Shown here: positions 36,701 through 44,363 of the stretch, one piece after another
Layout of the letters: every line of letters starts with the position of its first letter
How positions within the stretch are numbered: the first letter of the stretch is position 1
From: Streptococcus pseudopneumoniae
GTDB lineage: Bacteria > Bacillota > Bacilli > Lactobacillales > Streptococcaceae
Direction: 5' to 3'
Assembly: GCF_001074975.1 (NCBI RefSeq)
Contig: NZ_JUUO01000029.1
Coordinates: 1 to 44,426 of the forward strand
DNA: 44,426 bases
Program-made: the position numbers and the translations under genes
The notes under the pieces: generated by a model
The model's input: the letters and a program-made list of their open reading frames with translations, nothing else
Database searches by the model: none
What the model was told of the DNA's origin: nothing

Positions 36701-37086
36701 GTTCTTACCTGTGACTTAAGCTTTTCCTCTACCTTCGTTATTTCTGATAATTTTTCATATGATTTATCGAAAGATTTAATCGAATCTTCAGCACCAATTT
36801 TTTTAGTAGCTACAAATGCTTTAGCCAATTCCTCTTTGGCATCTACTTTAGGTAGAAAACTCTTCTCTGTTTCTTTAATAGTATCAGTTGTTGTGTATTC
36901 TTTTTCTTTTGAAGAAGAGTCTGAAACGGTAACACTTTCACATTGCCCTTGATTTTGACTCGATTGATTTTGCAACATAACTGTTCCAGCTGAAATTCCT
37001 AAAAGCGCGACAATTGCAGCTGAGATTACCCAACCTCTTCTACCTTTTTTCAAAGTCTTTTTTTCATTAGTATTTTGTCTATCCAT
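33736..37086 (-). CDS. Large surface protein with G5-type repeats and a C-terminal CAP/SCP domain
   Basis: Exported protein of 1116 aa. A basic start (KKGRRGW) and a helix (about 18-37) form a signal peptide or anchor. Next is a Lys/Glu/Pro-rich stalk (about 40-298) with GIPAVQPKLPE and GTPEVQPALPE, like linkers of streptococcal IgA1 and Zmp proteases. Then seven G5-like repeats of about 75-80 residues (about 299-375, 377-457, 458-537, 538-612, 613-692, 693-769, 770-848), most ending V-x-VGTK or similar, and a CAP domain (about 953-1116) with H995, E1033 and WKHSPGHY (H1063, H1067). There is no LPXTG motif. G5 repeats bind wall sugars or form stalks. The job of CAP here is unknown. Confidence 0.88.
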   Translation of the reverse strand: MDRQNTNEKKTLKKGRRGWVISAAIVALLGISAGTVMLQNQSSQNQGQCESVTVSDSSSKEKEYTTTDTIKETEKSFLPKVDAKEELAKAFVATKKIGAEDSIKSFDKSYEKLSEITKVEEKLKSQVRTEGEDAVEQVSRLEVANKDNKILEKSDNLTKKVEVKDDKGIPAVQPKLPELVIIEKGTPEVQPALPEAKPEKDKVSDKKEEKKEVETKVTTPTVPENKDQTTGTPTKEEKTLEEKKDKVEGNNQATLPGNKEQVETGKTNTVVGETTTEEVIKPAIPGKPEVPAQPEVKKVVTTRTEVQTSVIEPGVQHVPDANLSLGETQVVQEGVTGKTETTYTITIENGVEVSRTVTGTQTTPAVDKVIHVGTKTSKEVVRTTKEELVRTPILPGTEYVPDEKLDAGVEKEVEAGKAGEKLEVYTVTLEDGVETGRTLVSSTQKEAKNRVVHVGKKVAKKNIETVTRENHKVEHKVTSNTNPDLPKGEKKVIQAGKDGSYELVTTVVTTPDGTEVSRDEKRENEVPAVDEIVEIGTGENIETSRTSRTVEVNYETEEVKDETLNEGKRVVETKGQKGFYTETTIVYDDGRSSVVKSDEVKPVKEVVRVGTHKVLTENKTRVERKEGEAFKTVEIKSDKLFNDQRVVKTKGKNGEIIENYKDYYEDGKLVKSELINTETVPAVNEVVEVGTKDRYTYANEDKVLTAEGEKRVADPELFEGDERVEDAVNGKETYKVKYLNDEYQNRTEVSRELINTVPAKQKVVHYGTKKLMSEVTEEETETISHGSRTENDSNLFEGETRTENGRDGFKRYRKVISVNNKTGERTVKSRELVEIQDAVDTITFNGTKKKRVADPTDVVVPTSDENYDIDGTWKDVKSLGKNGLDPNNEDHRSAKYLHDNLSQSDKDRVAVDTTDDEDELPRDSGLISVWKASRLSQAELDKLEQIVDNRKLNEHFMELLNEERTRKGLTPATIAADDSELTRVANIRANEMADHGSLRYQGKKEGKHKRPDGSRWSTAYDPEFYKQTNAMTENTAETTSVWDIVSLTNEKALAHYFYTVWKHSPGHYAAMMMGDGYSPANKNVQFRVALGFANHSLTSDNPTNVVAIMEIASMMD

Positions 37087-37110
37087 CTTTATTTTCCTGA
37101 CTTTTCAATG

Positions 37111-37136
37111 ATTATATTTTTACATAGTGACACTAT
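37111..37136 (-). promoter_or_regulatory. Possible promoter before the G5/CAP gene
   Basis: A -10 TATAAT (37111-37116) lies about 25 bases before the ATG, and a 13-base palindrome ATAGTGACACTAT (37124-37136) overlaps the stop codon of the upstream gene. The -35 is weak. The gene may also be reached by readthrough from upstream. Confidence 0.45.
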
Positions 37137-37564
37137 CTAATATATTTTTTAGAAAAACGATAATTTCTAACAGTACCTATAATGCCTCCTAGGCTACATG
37201 TAAATAAAATCAAAATAAAAATGGAAAAGCTATCGCCAATTACTTTAATACTATATAGATAATTAAAAATTAAAAATAAAGGTAGCGAAATCGGCAGTAT
37301 AGTACAGCTCACAGCAGCTCGTCTCATTTCTTTGGTCTCTCCACTCATAAACCAAGTCAAAGGTAAAAATCTCATCCAATTTAAATATTCTTTCTGTTGG
37401 ATTTTTTCTTCAAACAAATGAGTAAATAAAGTATAAAATGGTAATGCAACATAATAAGTTGCTTTGACTAAAAAGTACATTACAGTTATAAAAATAGCAA
37501 AGCCCCACCACATATCTCTAACTGTTTGATCAATATCACTTTCATATTTCGGTTTTCCAAACAT
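37133..37564 (-). CDS. Unrecognised small membrane protein
   Basis: A 143-aa protein that I do not recognise. It has a charged start, a hydrophobic segment (about 19-45) and two further membrane helices (about 84-104 and 110-130), with a short basic C-terminus (RNYRFSKKYIR). The loop between contains WMRFLPLTWFMSGETKEMRRAA. It lies 18 bases after the next membrane-protein gene and 46 bases before the G5/CAP gene, so all three may be transcribed together. Its DNA is more AT-rich than the housekeeping neighbours. Confidence 0.75.
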   Translation of the reverse strand: MFGKPKYESDIDQTVRDMWWGFAIFITVMYFLVKATYYVALPFYTLFTHLFEEKIQQKEYLNWMRFLPLTWFMSGETKEMRRAAVSCTILPISLPLFLIFNYLYSIKVIGDSFSIFILILFTCSLGGIIGTVRNYRFSKKYIR

Positions 37565-37582
37565 CTTATTTCTCCTAATCTA

Positions 37583-38494
37583 TTATTTCATTAAATTTGT
37601 AAATGTATTAATTGTTGTCATTTTGTTATTGTAATCAACTTTTCTTTGTAATTCTTGAAACTGATGATTTAATTGCTCTGTTCTTATCAAGTCTTCATAC
37701 ATATTTTGCGCTTGTCCTAGATCATAGGCTCTACCTTGATCGATTACATTAACCATATAAGCAAAAGCATCAAAATGAATATCTAATCCTGTTTGTTGCC
37801 TTGCATAAACAAATGGGATACTATTCAATTTCTCTATACAATAGTTTCTAGCTTGAGCAACTTCATCCTTATGTTCTTTTACTTGATCTGCTATTGGTTT
37901 TTCATGCTTCACTCGTTGATAAGCAAAATAAATTGGAGACCATAGAAGAATCCATGCTATCACCCAAAGGGAGTATTCAAAAGGTTTACTTAAGATTCCT
38001 AAACCAGAACTAGAAAATTCACCAAGTCTATCTATATAGGCAACTAAAAACAATGAACCTAAAATTCTGAAAATCCATCCCAAAACACTCAATTTAGGAT
38101 TGATAAGAGAAACATGTTTTCCATCTACTATATAAAAATACTTAGTTAGGTCTTCTACTCTTTTGGACCAAATAGCAGCTTCAACTATTAAGTTTCTACT
38201 ACGTTTAGGCTCTTCTATTGTCAAAAGATATTCTTGTAAAACAGTCTGGTATGATTGCGGATTAACAATAGGATAATATTCATATTTTTTGCCTTCTGCA
38301 GTAATGACATCAAGCGAATGGTATGCCCCATTATCAAAAACTTCAGACCAATGTTTATTTGGTAACCGACCTTTTACATAGGCTTCCCAAATAGTCCATT
38401 CATCAAACAAATCTGACTTAGATTCATCCGGAATAATTCCTAAAAAATAATCTAACTCATTCTCCTCTTGAGAAATAATATCATTCTTATTCAT
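37583..38494 (-). CDS. Unrecognised membrane protein with two central helices
   Basis: A 303-aa protein without a family that I can name. Residues 1-133 are soluble and acidic at first (ISQEENELDYFLGIIPDE), two membrane helices follow (about 136-154 and 174-192), and the last 110 residues are soluble and helix-rich (MYEDLIRTEQLNHQFQELQRKV). Both soluble parts probably face the same side. The ATG at 38494 has AAAGGAG eight bases upstream; the frame is open for 52 more codons but these cross the operator. It is the first gene after the divergent XRE regulator. Confidence 0.75.
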   Translation of the reverse strand: MNKNDIISQEENELDYFLGIIPDESKSDLFDEWTIWEAYVKGRLPNKHWSEVFDNGAYHSLDVITAEGKKYEYYPIVNPQSYQTVLQEYLLTIEEPKRSRNLIVEAAIWSKRVEDLTKYFYIVDGKHVSLINPKLSVLGWIFRILGSLFLVAYIDRLGEFSSSGLGILSKPFEYSLWVIAWILLWSPIYFAYQRVKHEKPIADQVKEHKDEVAQARNYCIEKLNSIPFVYARQQTGLDIHFDAFAYMVNVIDQGRAYDLGQAQNMYEDLIRTEQLNHQFQELQRKVDYNNKMTTINTFTNLMK

Positions 38495-38516
38495 CCATAA
38501 GTCTCCTTTCCTAGTT

Positions 38517-38574
38517 ATTTTATCATATTGTGGATATATACACAATATGAAGTCAGATACTTTTTTCTTATAAT
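38517..38574. promoter_or_regulatory. Divergent promoters with a palindromic operator
   Basis: Inverted repeat CATATTGTG/CACAATATG around eight bases (38524-38549). On the minus strand an extended -10 TG-A-TAAAAT (38517-38525) has its -35 region (TTGTGT, 38540-38545) inside the palindrome; on the plus strand -10 TATAAT (38569-38574) serves the XRE gene. A repressor on the palindrome would cover both -35 regions. Confidence 0.72.
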
Positions 38575-38590
38575 TAAATAAAAGGAGTTG

Positions 38591-38833
38591 ATGACGATAA
38601 TCAGTTTTAACCCACTCTGGGCTACAATGAAGAAAAAAGAAGTTTCTCAATATAAGTTATTAAAATCCGGAGTTGATAACAAAACTCTTGACAGCTTAAA
38701 GAAAAACAAAAACATAACTTTACTAACTCTAGAAAAGCTATGTCGCATTTTAGATTGTCTTCCAAATGATATCGTTGAATTTATCGAAGAAACTCCCGAT
38801 TCTAATATTAGTAACACATTTATCAAATTTTAA
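38591..38833 (+). CDS. Small XRE-family (Cro/C1-type) HTH regulator
   Basis: An 80-aa protein that is little more than a Cro/C1 helix-turn-helix: ISFNPLWATMKKKEVSQYKL, LKSGVDNKTLDSLKKNKN (recognition-helix region, about 27-44) and LEKLCRILDCLPNDIVEFIEE, the pattern of short stand-alone XRE regulators of Firmicutes and their mobile elements. AAAGGAG is only three bases before the ATG at 38591, tighter than usual. It is divergent from the membrane-protein gene across a palindrome, so autoregulation and control of the neighbouring locus are likely. Confidence 0.82.
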   Translation: MTIISFNPLWATMKKKEVSQYKLLKSGVDNKTLDSLKKNKNITLLTLEKLCRILDCLPNDIVEFIEETPDSNISNTFIKF

Positions 38834-38955
38834 TATTCATTCTTGTATTGGAACATTTACTTAATCTACCTTCTATGACATTGTTTACAGTATAAATCAA
38901 ATAATCAGAACAAAAATTCAATTTGACTAGAAACTTCAGAAAACATTTCCACAAT

Positions 38956-39001
38956 AAAACGCATCATATCAAGCTTTTCTGTACTGATATGATGCGTTTT
39001 T
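38956..39001. terminator. Strong bidirectional terminator after pyrE
   Basis: Perfect 16-bp stem starting AAAACGCATCATATCA on the plus strand, 13-base loop and TTTTT; the A-run gives a T-run for the minus strand. It ends the pyrFE transcript and may also end the XRE transcript. Confidence 0.92.
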
Positions 39002-39040
39002 ATATTATGAAAGTCTCTTTCTCAAAACTCTTTGATTTTT

Positions 39041-39673
39041 CTACACTTCTTGCCAATTTTCTTGGTCTTCTTTAAATCGTTTTAGAAGGTCGAGCCCTTC
39101 TGGGGTGATATAGCCTTCTTCTTGGGCTAGGTGGATGAGTTCACTGTAGTTAGAAAGCGTCACAAGTTTAACACCTGCATCTGAGAAATTCTTATCTGCT
39201 TTTGGCAATTGGTAGCTGAAAATCGCTACAACTCCAAGCACATCTGCTCCTTCTCGCTTGGCTGCTGCTACAGCTTCAAGAACAGAACCACCTGTTGAAA
39301 TAAGGTCTTCAACAACTACCATTTTTTGACCCTGAGCCACGCGGCCTTCGATTTGGTTACCAGCTCCGTGGTCTTTTGGTTTGCTACGGATATAGGCAAA
39401 TGGCAGATTCATCTTATCAGCAATAATAGCTCCGTGAGGAATCCCTGCTGTCGCAGTTCCTGCAATGACTTCTACCTCTGGAAAGGCTTCTTTGATAGCT
39501 TCCACAAAGCCATTTTCAATTAAGGTACGAGTTTCTGGATAGGCTAGTGTCACACGATTATCAGTGTAAATCGGTGACTTGATACCAGATGCCCAAGTGA
39601 AAGGCTCCTCTGGTTTGAGGTAAACGGCTTGGATTTTCAAGAGGTGGCTAGCGATATCTTTAGCAAGTGTCAT
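39041..39673 (-). CDS. pyrE: Orotate phosphoribosyltransferase
   Basis: Fifth step of UMP synthesis: orotate + PRPP to OMP. A 210-aa type I phosphoribosyltransferase with the PRPP loop [13 protein letters not shown] (about 118-130) and the substrate region [16 protein letters not shown]. It lies 33 bases after pyrF in one operon and is covered by the PyrR attenuator. AAAGGAG precedes the ATG. Confidence 0.96.
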   Translation of the reverse strand: MTLAKDIASHLLKIQAVYLKPEEPFTWASGIKSPIYTDNRVTLAYPETRTLIENGFVEAIKEAFPEVEVIAGTATAGIPHGAIIADKMNLPFAYIRSKPKDHGAGNQIEGRVAQGQKMVVVEDLISTGGSVLEAVAAAKREGADVLGVVAIFSYQLPKADKNFSDAGVKLVTLSNYSELIHLAQEEGYITPEGLDLLKRFKEDQENWQEV

Positions 39674-39706
39674 GGTATTCTCCTTTTATTTTTCTAATCT
39701 AGTTCT

Positions 39707-40408
39707 TTAATTCCAGTTCTGTGTCCATTCATCCTTGATGGCATGATAAGCTGCAACAGGATCCTCAGCTTGAGTAATGGGACGTCCCACTACGATATAG
39801 TCACTACCGATTTGATAGGCATCTGCTGGCGTCATCACGCGTTTTTGGTCTCCAACAGCAGCTCCCTGAGGACGAATTCCCGGTGTCAGACAGATAAAAT
39901 CTGGATTGGTAGCCTGCTTGATGAGTTGCACTTCCTGAGCCGAGCAGACAACACCATCTAATCCAGCTTCAGCTGTCTTCTTGGCATAATGAATCACAGA
40001 CTCTTGCAGACTAGTTTGGATATTTTGAAACTCCTGCATCTGAGATTCTGACGTTGAGGTCAGCTGAGTGACAGCGATCAATTTGGCTTGGTTTCCAAGG
40101 CCTTCACGCGCCGCCTTCATCATCTCTACACCGCCAGCGGCATGAACATTGGTCATATCCACACCAAGCTGAGACAGGATCTTCATAGCTGATTTGACTG
40201 TATTGGGAATGTCATGCAACTTGAGATCCAAAAAGACACTGTGCCCCAGGCCTTTCAAGTAAGACACAATCTCAGGCCCCGTTGCGTAATAAAGCTCCAT
40301 CCCTACCTTTAGATAAAGGCTTTCTTCTGCTGGGAAAAGAGCTAAAAATTCCTTGACCGCCTCAAAACTAGGAAAATCAAGAGCAATGACTGGACGATGT
40401 TCTCGCAT
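39707..40408 (-). CDS. pyrF: Orotidine 5'-phosphate decarboxylase
   Basis: Last step of UMP synthesis: OMP to UMP + CO2. A 233-aa TIM barrel with the catalytic Lys-Asp array in [12 protein letters not shown] (about residues 58-69), the LTPGIRPQG phosphate-binding loop and GRPITQA. Length is normal for the bacterial enzyme. It is first in pyrF-pyrE and follows the PyrR attenuator leader. AAAGGAG precedes the ATG. Confidence 0.96.
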   Translation of the reverse strand: MREHRPVIALDFPSFEAVKEFLALFPAEESLYLKVGMELYYATGPEIVSYLKGLGHSVFLDLKLHDIPNTVKSAMKILSQLGVDMTNVHAAGGVEMMKAAREGLGNQAKLIAVTQLTSTSESQMQEFQNIQTSLQESVIHYAKKTAEAGLDGVVCSAQEVQLIKQATNPDFICLTPGIRPQGAAVGDQKRVMTPADAYQIGSDYIVVGRPITQAEDPVAAYHAIKDEWTQNWN

Positions 40409-40461
40409 AGGTTTCTCCTTTTACCTTTGCTAGTGAGAGAGTCTGGCCACAAGAAGCCACG

Positions 40462-40574
40462 AAAAAAGGAACCTGCCAACAGCAAGGTTCCACGAAAAAT
40501 GGGTAGTCTCCACCCTTTCACCGTCTAACCTTAGCTGCCTCTCTGGACTGCTTTAAAGGTTTTCTATTATTCTA
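40462..40574 (-). promoter_or_regulatory. PyrR attenuator in the pyrF-pyrE leader
   Basis: On the minus strand the leader contains the PyrR-binding loop AGTCCAGAGAGG (40538-40549) inside an anti-antiterminator closed by AACCTT and AAGGTT, and then a terminator GGAACCTTGC/GCAGGTTCC with TTTTTT (40462-40491). The AAGGTT strand can pair with the terminator arm instead, making the antiterminator. UMP-bound PyrR holds the first hairpin and so favours termination, as known for pyr operons of Gram-positives. Confidence 0.9.
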
Positions 40575-40597
40575 TTATTTATACTAGCACTTGTCAA
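40569..40597 (-). promoter_or_regulatory. Promoter of pyrF-pyrE
   Basis: -35 TTGACA (40592-40597), 17-base spacer, -10 TAGAAT (40569-40574); the PyrR leader starts a few bases after it. Confidence 0.85.
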
Positions 40598-40650
40598 GTA
40601 AAAACAGCTAAAAAACTAATAACTAAAGAACTATAAGAGAAAAGGTAAAC

Positions 40651-41850
40651 CTAACGACGCGATGAGCGCTGGGTCGTTTGGTTTCGATTGCTCTGATCCT
40701 CTTGTTTTTTCTGTTCTTCTTCTAAACGTTTACGTTCTTCTTCCTGCTTTTTCTCAGCTTCTTCAGCCTCTTTTTTGGCTTTTTCTTCTGCTTCCATAAT
40801 TAATTTATCCGCCACAGTGTAACTGTAAATTCCAGCTTCCATATCGACCACACTCGGTTCTGACAATTGTGGCTTAATCTTACTGTAATATGGCAGTTTC
40901 TTACTCATTTCAGATAGAGGAACCAAGACTTCGTCCGAATCATTCATGGTCAATCGAATTAAATCTGAAGTCACCTTGCTTGGGGCTAGTTCTACCTTTT
41001 GGATAGCCGCCTTGAGTTCTGGGCTAATTTGAGAAAGTTCTGACGTAAAGGTTTTGATTTGTTCGCTGTCATTAAAGAGAACAGATAAATAAGTTTCTGG
41101 CAGACTCACCAAGCTCACAGCACTGGTCTCAAGCTGACCACTGGAAAGAATAGGATAATGATTTTCACCAGAAACATAGTAGGCCACAATATCATATTCC
41201 TTGACCTTGATAGTAAACTTGGTTGGAAATTGATAAACAAGCTGAGCTGATTCCACCCAATAATTAGACTTGATCTGTTCTTCATATTTTGCCTTGTCTA
41301 GCAAAAGGTTAATCGTATAATCCGAATCCTGAATGCCTGAAGCCTGTTGGATATCATCAGCCGTAGTTTGCACCGTTCCCTCAACACGGATATCCTTCAT
41401 GGTCGCATAAGGACTGAGTAAGTAGGCAGAGACAATCAATAAAAGCAGACTTGGAAATAAAATCGTTAAGGCTCGTAAGATATGGAGGCCAGGAATCTTT
41501 GCTTTGGCTGTTTTTTCTTTTGTATCCTTTTTATCCTGTTCCTCGTCCTCTTTAAACCCTGATTCTTTTATCTCTTCTTCATCTTTGTCACCCTCTGAGG
41601 ATGCTACTTTTTCTTCAGACTTTTCCTTAGCTGATTCTTCATCTTCTGGGTTTGTTTCACTCTCCTGGTCCTCTGACTTCTCAGATTCTTCTCCCATTCG
41701 AGCTTGTCTTTCCTTTTCCTTCTCCTCAGCTAGGGCTGCCTCTTCTTCAGCCTTCTTTTTTAGGTATTCTTGGTTTCGTTTCTGCCATTCTGATAACTCT
41801 TTCAATTCTTCGAGGATTTCTTTGCCCTCATTTTTCTTATCTTTTGACAT
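40651..41850 (-). CDS. divIB: Cell-division protein DivIB (FtsQ)
   Basis: Divisome protein of 399 aa that links DivIC/FtsL to septal wall synthesis. A long charged cytoplasmic part (about 1-125, runs of Glu, Lys, Asp and Ser) precedes one membrane helix (about 128-148), the POTRA domain (MKDIRVEGTVQTTADDIQQ, about 153-220), the beta domain, and a low-complexity basic/glutamate tail (EEKAKKEAEEAEKKQEEE region, about 352-399). This is the streptococcal form, with an enlarged N-terminal part. It is nine bases after murG, the pneumococcal murD-murG-divIB order. Confidence 0.95.
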   Translation of the reverse strand: MSKDKKNEGKEILEELKELSEWQKRNQEYLKKKAEEEAALAEEKEKERQARMGEESEKSEDQESETNPEDEESAKEKSEEKVASSEGDKDEEEIKESGFKEDEEQDKKDTKEKTAKAKIPGLHILRALTILFPSLLLLIVSAYLLSPYATMKDIRVEGTVQTTADDIQQASGIQDSDYTINLLLDKAKYEEQIKSNYWVESAQLVYQFPTKFTIKVKEYDIVAYYVSGENHYPILSSGQLETSAVSLVSLPETYLSVLFNDSEQIKTFTSELSQISPELKAAIQKVELAPSKVTSDLIRLTMNDSDEVLVPLSEMSKKLPYYSKIKPQLSEPSVVDMEAGIYSYTVADKLIMEAEEKAKKEAEEAEKKQEEERKRLEEEQKKQEDQSNRNQTTQRSSRR

Positions 41851-41859
41851 TTACTTTCC

Positions 41860-42918
41860 TTATGATAAATCTTTTTTCAACAATTGATAAAAATCTGCTA
41901 GAGATTTCAATTCCTTAGAAGCCTTCATCTTAGCTTGATAGTCTTCCTTGTGACTTAGTAAGTGAGAAAGCTTCTTTTCCAAACTATCCAAGGTCAAATC
42001 GCTTTCTTGAAGCTCTTCTGCATAGCCTTTTTTTACAAAGTAAGCTGCATTTTCAATCTGGTCTCCACGACTAGCTTCACGACCAAGTGGCACAATAACA
42101 TGTAATTTTGCCATGGCCAAGAGCTCAAAAATCGTATTGGCACCACCACGTGTCACAACAATGTCAGCCAATTCCATCAAGGGTTGATAGAGATTGGTCA
42201 CATAGTCAACACGAAAGAGATTTTGGCTCAACTCGTTCAGGCTAGAATCTCCAGTTAAGTTGATAATATTGTAGTGCTCTGTCAGCTCTTTCTTATGGTC
42301 TGTCACCAATTGGTTAAAGACACGAGCACCTGCAGAACCACCGACAAACAATACCGTTGGCAATTTGGGATTAAAGTGAGTTTGGATATCCACCAATTCA
42401 TCTGGTTCTGGAGTATTTTGGTCCGAAACCTTGGTCACTGCTCCCACATGCTCAACCTTAGACAAACTTGAAGCTTGCTCAAAGGTTGAATACATCTTCG
42501 TCGCAAATTTGTAGGCGATTTTATTGGCCAAGCCCATGGACAGGTCAGATTCATGAATAAAGACTGGCACTCCTGACACACGCGCAGCGATAACAGGCGG
42601 TACTGAGACAAAGCCTCCCTTTGAAAAAAGAGCCTGTGGACGAAGTCGCAACATGATAAAGAGAGATTGGACAATTCCCCAGCCAACTTTAAAGACATCC
42701 AGCATATTTTGCCAAGAGAAATAACGACGCAATTTTCCAGTCGCAATGGAATGGAAGGTGACATCTAGACCCGACTTGAGGATTTCTTGGTGTTCGATCC
42801 CACGCTTGTCTCCGATATAGTGGACTTCCCAACCATCTTCGATGAACTTGGGCATTAACAAAAGATTGAGGGTGACGTGTCCCACCGTCCCCCCACCTGT
42901 AAAGACAATTTTTTTCAT
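41860..42918 (-). CDS. murG: Lipid II-forming GlcNAc transferase MurG
   Basis: Membrane-associated glycosyltransferase of 352 aa adding GlcNAc to lipid I to make lipid II. The N-terminal [12 protein letters not shown] (about 8-19) is the G-loop; the second loop [12 protein letters not shown] and [15 protein letters not shown] hold UDP-GlcNAc. The Gram-positive form usually has GGTxGHV, as here. The ATG lies one base after the murD stop, with its AAGGA site inside the end of murD, so translation is coupled. Confidence 0.96.
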   Translation of the reverse strand: MKKIVFTGGGTVGHVTLNLLLMPKFIEDGWEVHYIGDKRGIEHQEILKSGLDVTFHSIATGKLRRYFSWQNMLDVFKVGWGIVQSLFIMLRLRPQALFSKGGFVSVPPVIAARVSGVPVFIHESDLSMGLANKIAYKFATKMYSTFEQASSLSKVEHVGAVTKVSDQNTPEPDELVDIQTHFNPKLPTVLFVGGSAGARVFNQLVTDHKKELTEHYNIINLTGDSSLNELSQNLFRVDYVTNLYQPLMELADIVVTRGGANTIFELLAMAKLHVIVPLGREASRGDQIENAAYFVKKGYAEELQESDLTLDSLEKKLSHLLSHKEDYQAKMKASKELKSLADFYQLLKKDLS

Positions 42919-42919
42919 A

Positions 42920-44272
42920 TTATTCCTTTAACTCCGCTACTGTGTCGATAAAGAGGTCGCCACGTACTTCAAAGTTAGCATACATATCCCAGCTAGCATT
43001 GGCAGGACTGAGAAGAACCACGTCTCCTTGAGTCGCAAGTTCATAGGCCTTGCGGGTCGCATCTGCAATATCAGTCGCATCCACATAAGACACACCAGCC
43101 TTATCTGCTGCCCGTTTGACACGTTCTGCAGACTGACCGAGGATGACCATTTTCTTGAGTCCAGTAATATCTGGAACCAATTCGTCAAACTCATTACCAC
43201 GGTCCAAACCACCTGCAATCAAGATGACCTTACTGTTGTCAAATCCTGACAAGGCTTTTTGAGTAGCCAAGATATTGGTTGACTTGCTATCGTTATAGAA
43301 TTTGACACCCTTAATTTCATCCACAAACTGGAGACGATGTTTAACACCACCGAAAGCTGAAAGAGTTTCCTTGATGGTTTGGTTATCCACACCACGGAGC
43401 TTGGCTACTGCAATAGTCGCAAGGGCATTTTCCACATTGTGGCTACCTGGAACTCCGATTTCATTAGCTGCCATGACTACTTCACCACGGAAGTAAAGTT
43501 GACCATCTTCCAAATAAGCTCCATCAACCTTTTCCTGTGTTGAAAATGGTACAACAGTAGCTTGTGTTTTGCTAGCCAATTCTTTTGCCAAATCTTGATT
43601 AAAGTTCAAGACAAGGAAATCAGCTGCTATCATCTTGTTCTGGATATTCCACTTGGCTGCTACATATTCCTCAAATGAACCATGATAGTCGATATGAGTT
43701 GGCATGAGGTTGGTAATAACCGCAATCTCTGGATGGAATTCTTGAACGCCCATGAGTTGGAAAGAAGACAGTTCCATGACAAGCGTGTCCTTGTCTGACG
43801 CAGTTTGGGCCACTTGACTAGCTGGATAGCCAATATTCCCTGATAAGAGACCATGTTGTCCAGCAGCAGTCAAAACTTCCCCAATCATGGTCGTTGTGGT
43901 TGTTTTACCATTTGAACCAGTAATACCAACAATCGGTGCTTCTGAAATCAAGTAAGCCAATTCTACCTCAGTCAAGACTGGAATTCCCTTGGTCAATGCC
44001 TTTTCAATCATGGGATTGCTGTATGGGATACCAGGATTTTTCACCATGAGGGCAAACTCTTCATCCAAGAGTTCTAAAGGATGGCCACCTGTGATAACCT
44101 TGATTCCTTCTTCCAGCAAACTTTGGGCAGCTGGATTGTCCTCAAAAGGTTTCCCGTCATTTACCGTCACAATGGCACCTAGCTTGTCCAACAAACGAGC
44201 TGCAGATTCACCAGACTTGGCCAAGCCTAAAACAAGGACTTTCTTATTTTTAAATTGATCTATTACTTTCAT
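42920..44272 (-). CDS. murD: UDP-MurNAc-L-alanine:D-glutamate ligase MurD
   Basis: ATP-dependent Mur ligase of 450 aa adding D-glutamate to UDP-MurNAc-L-Ala. Domains: the N-terminal UDP-binding fold ([12 protein letters not shown]), the central ATPase with P-loop [12 protein letters not shown] (about 115-126), and the C-terminal glutamate domain ([16 protein letters not shown]). All are complete. A possible extended -10 (TGGTAAAAT) lies about 28 bases upstream of the ATG, and it heads murD-murG-divIB. Confidence 0.97.
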   Translation of the reverse strand: MKVIDQFKNKKVLVLGLAKSGESAARLLDKLGAIVTVNDGKPFEDNPAAQSLLEEGIKVITGGHPLELLDEEFALMVKNPGIPYSNPMIEKALTKGIPVLTEVELAYLISEAPIVGITGSNGKTTTTTMIGEVLTAAGQHGLLSGNIGYPASQVAQTASDKDTLVMELSSFQLMGVQEFHPEIAVITNLMPTHIDYHGSFEEYVAAKWNIQNKMIAADFLVLNFNQDLAKELASKTQATVVPFSTQEKVDGAYLEDGQLYFRGEVVMAANEIGVPGSHNVENALATIAVAKLRGVDNQTIKETLSAFGGVKHRLQFVDEIKGVKFYNDSKSTNILATQKALSGFDNSKVILIAGGLDRGNEFDELVPDITGLKKMVILGQSAERVKRAADKAGVSYVDATDIADATRKAYELATQGDVVLLSPANASWDMYANFEVRGDLFIDTVAELKE

Positions 44273-44302
44273 GTCTCGAACTCCATTTCTACTCCTACTA
44301 TT

Positions 44303-44311
44303 TTACCATTT
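44303..44311 (-). promoter_or_regulatory. Possible extended -10 promoter of murD
   Basis: TG-G-TAAAAT on the minus strand, about 30 bases before the murD ATG. Weak -35. Confidence 0.45.
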
Positions 44312-44321
44312 TTATGGAAAT

Positions 44322-44355
44322 AAAAAAGCCACAAAGTGTGTTTGTGACTCTTTCT
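44322..44355 (-). terminator. Terminator of a gene beyond the right edge
   Basis: On the minus strand AGTCACAAA/TTTGTGGCT (one G-U pair) around five bases, then TTTTTT. No gene end is inside the window, so it belongs to a minus-strand gene lying to the right. Confidence 0.8.
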
Positions 44356-44363
44356 TCTAACTG

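Noticed and set aside
36939..36942. Cys49 of the G5/CAP protein as a lipobox
   Set aside because: It is preceded by Gln-Gly-Gln and lies about 12 residues after the hydrophobic segment, so it does not match a lipoprotein signal.
35251..36952. Several long plus-strand frames opposite the G5/CAP gene
   Set aside because: They are antisense shadows of a repetitive gene, rich in Ser, Phe and Asn, with no ribosome sites.
33736..37086. G5 repeats considered as evidence of a zinc metalloprotease
   Set aside because: The protein lacks any HExxH motif; only its linkers resemble those proteases.
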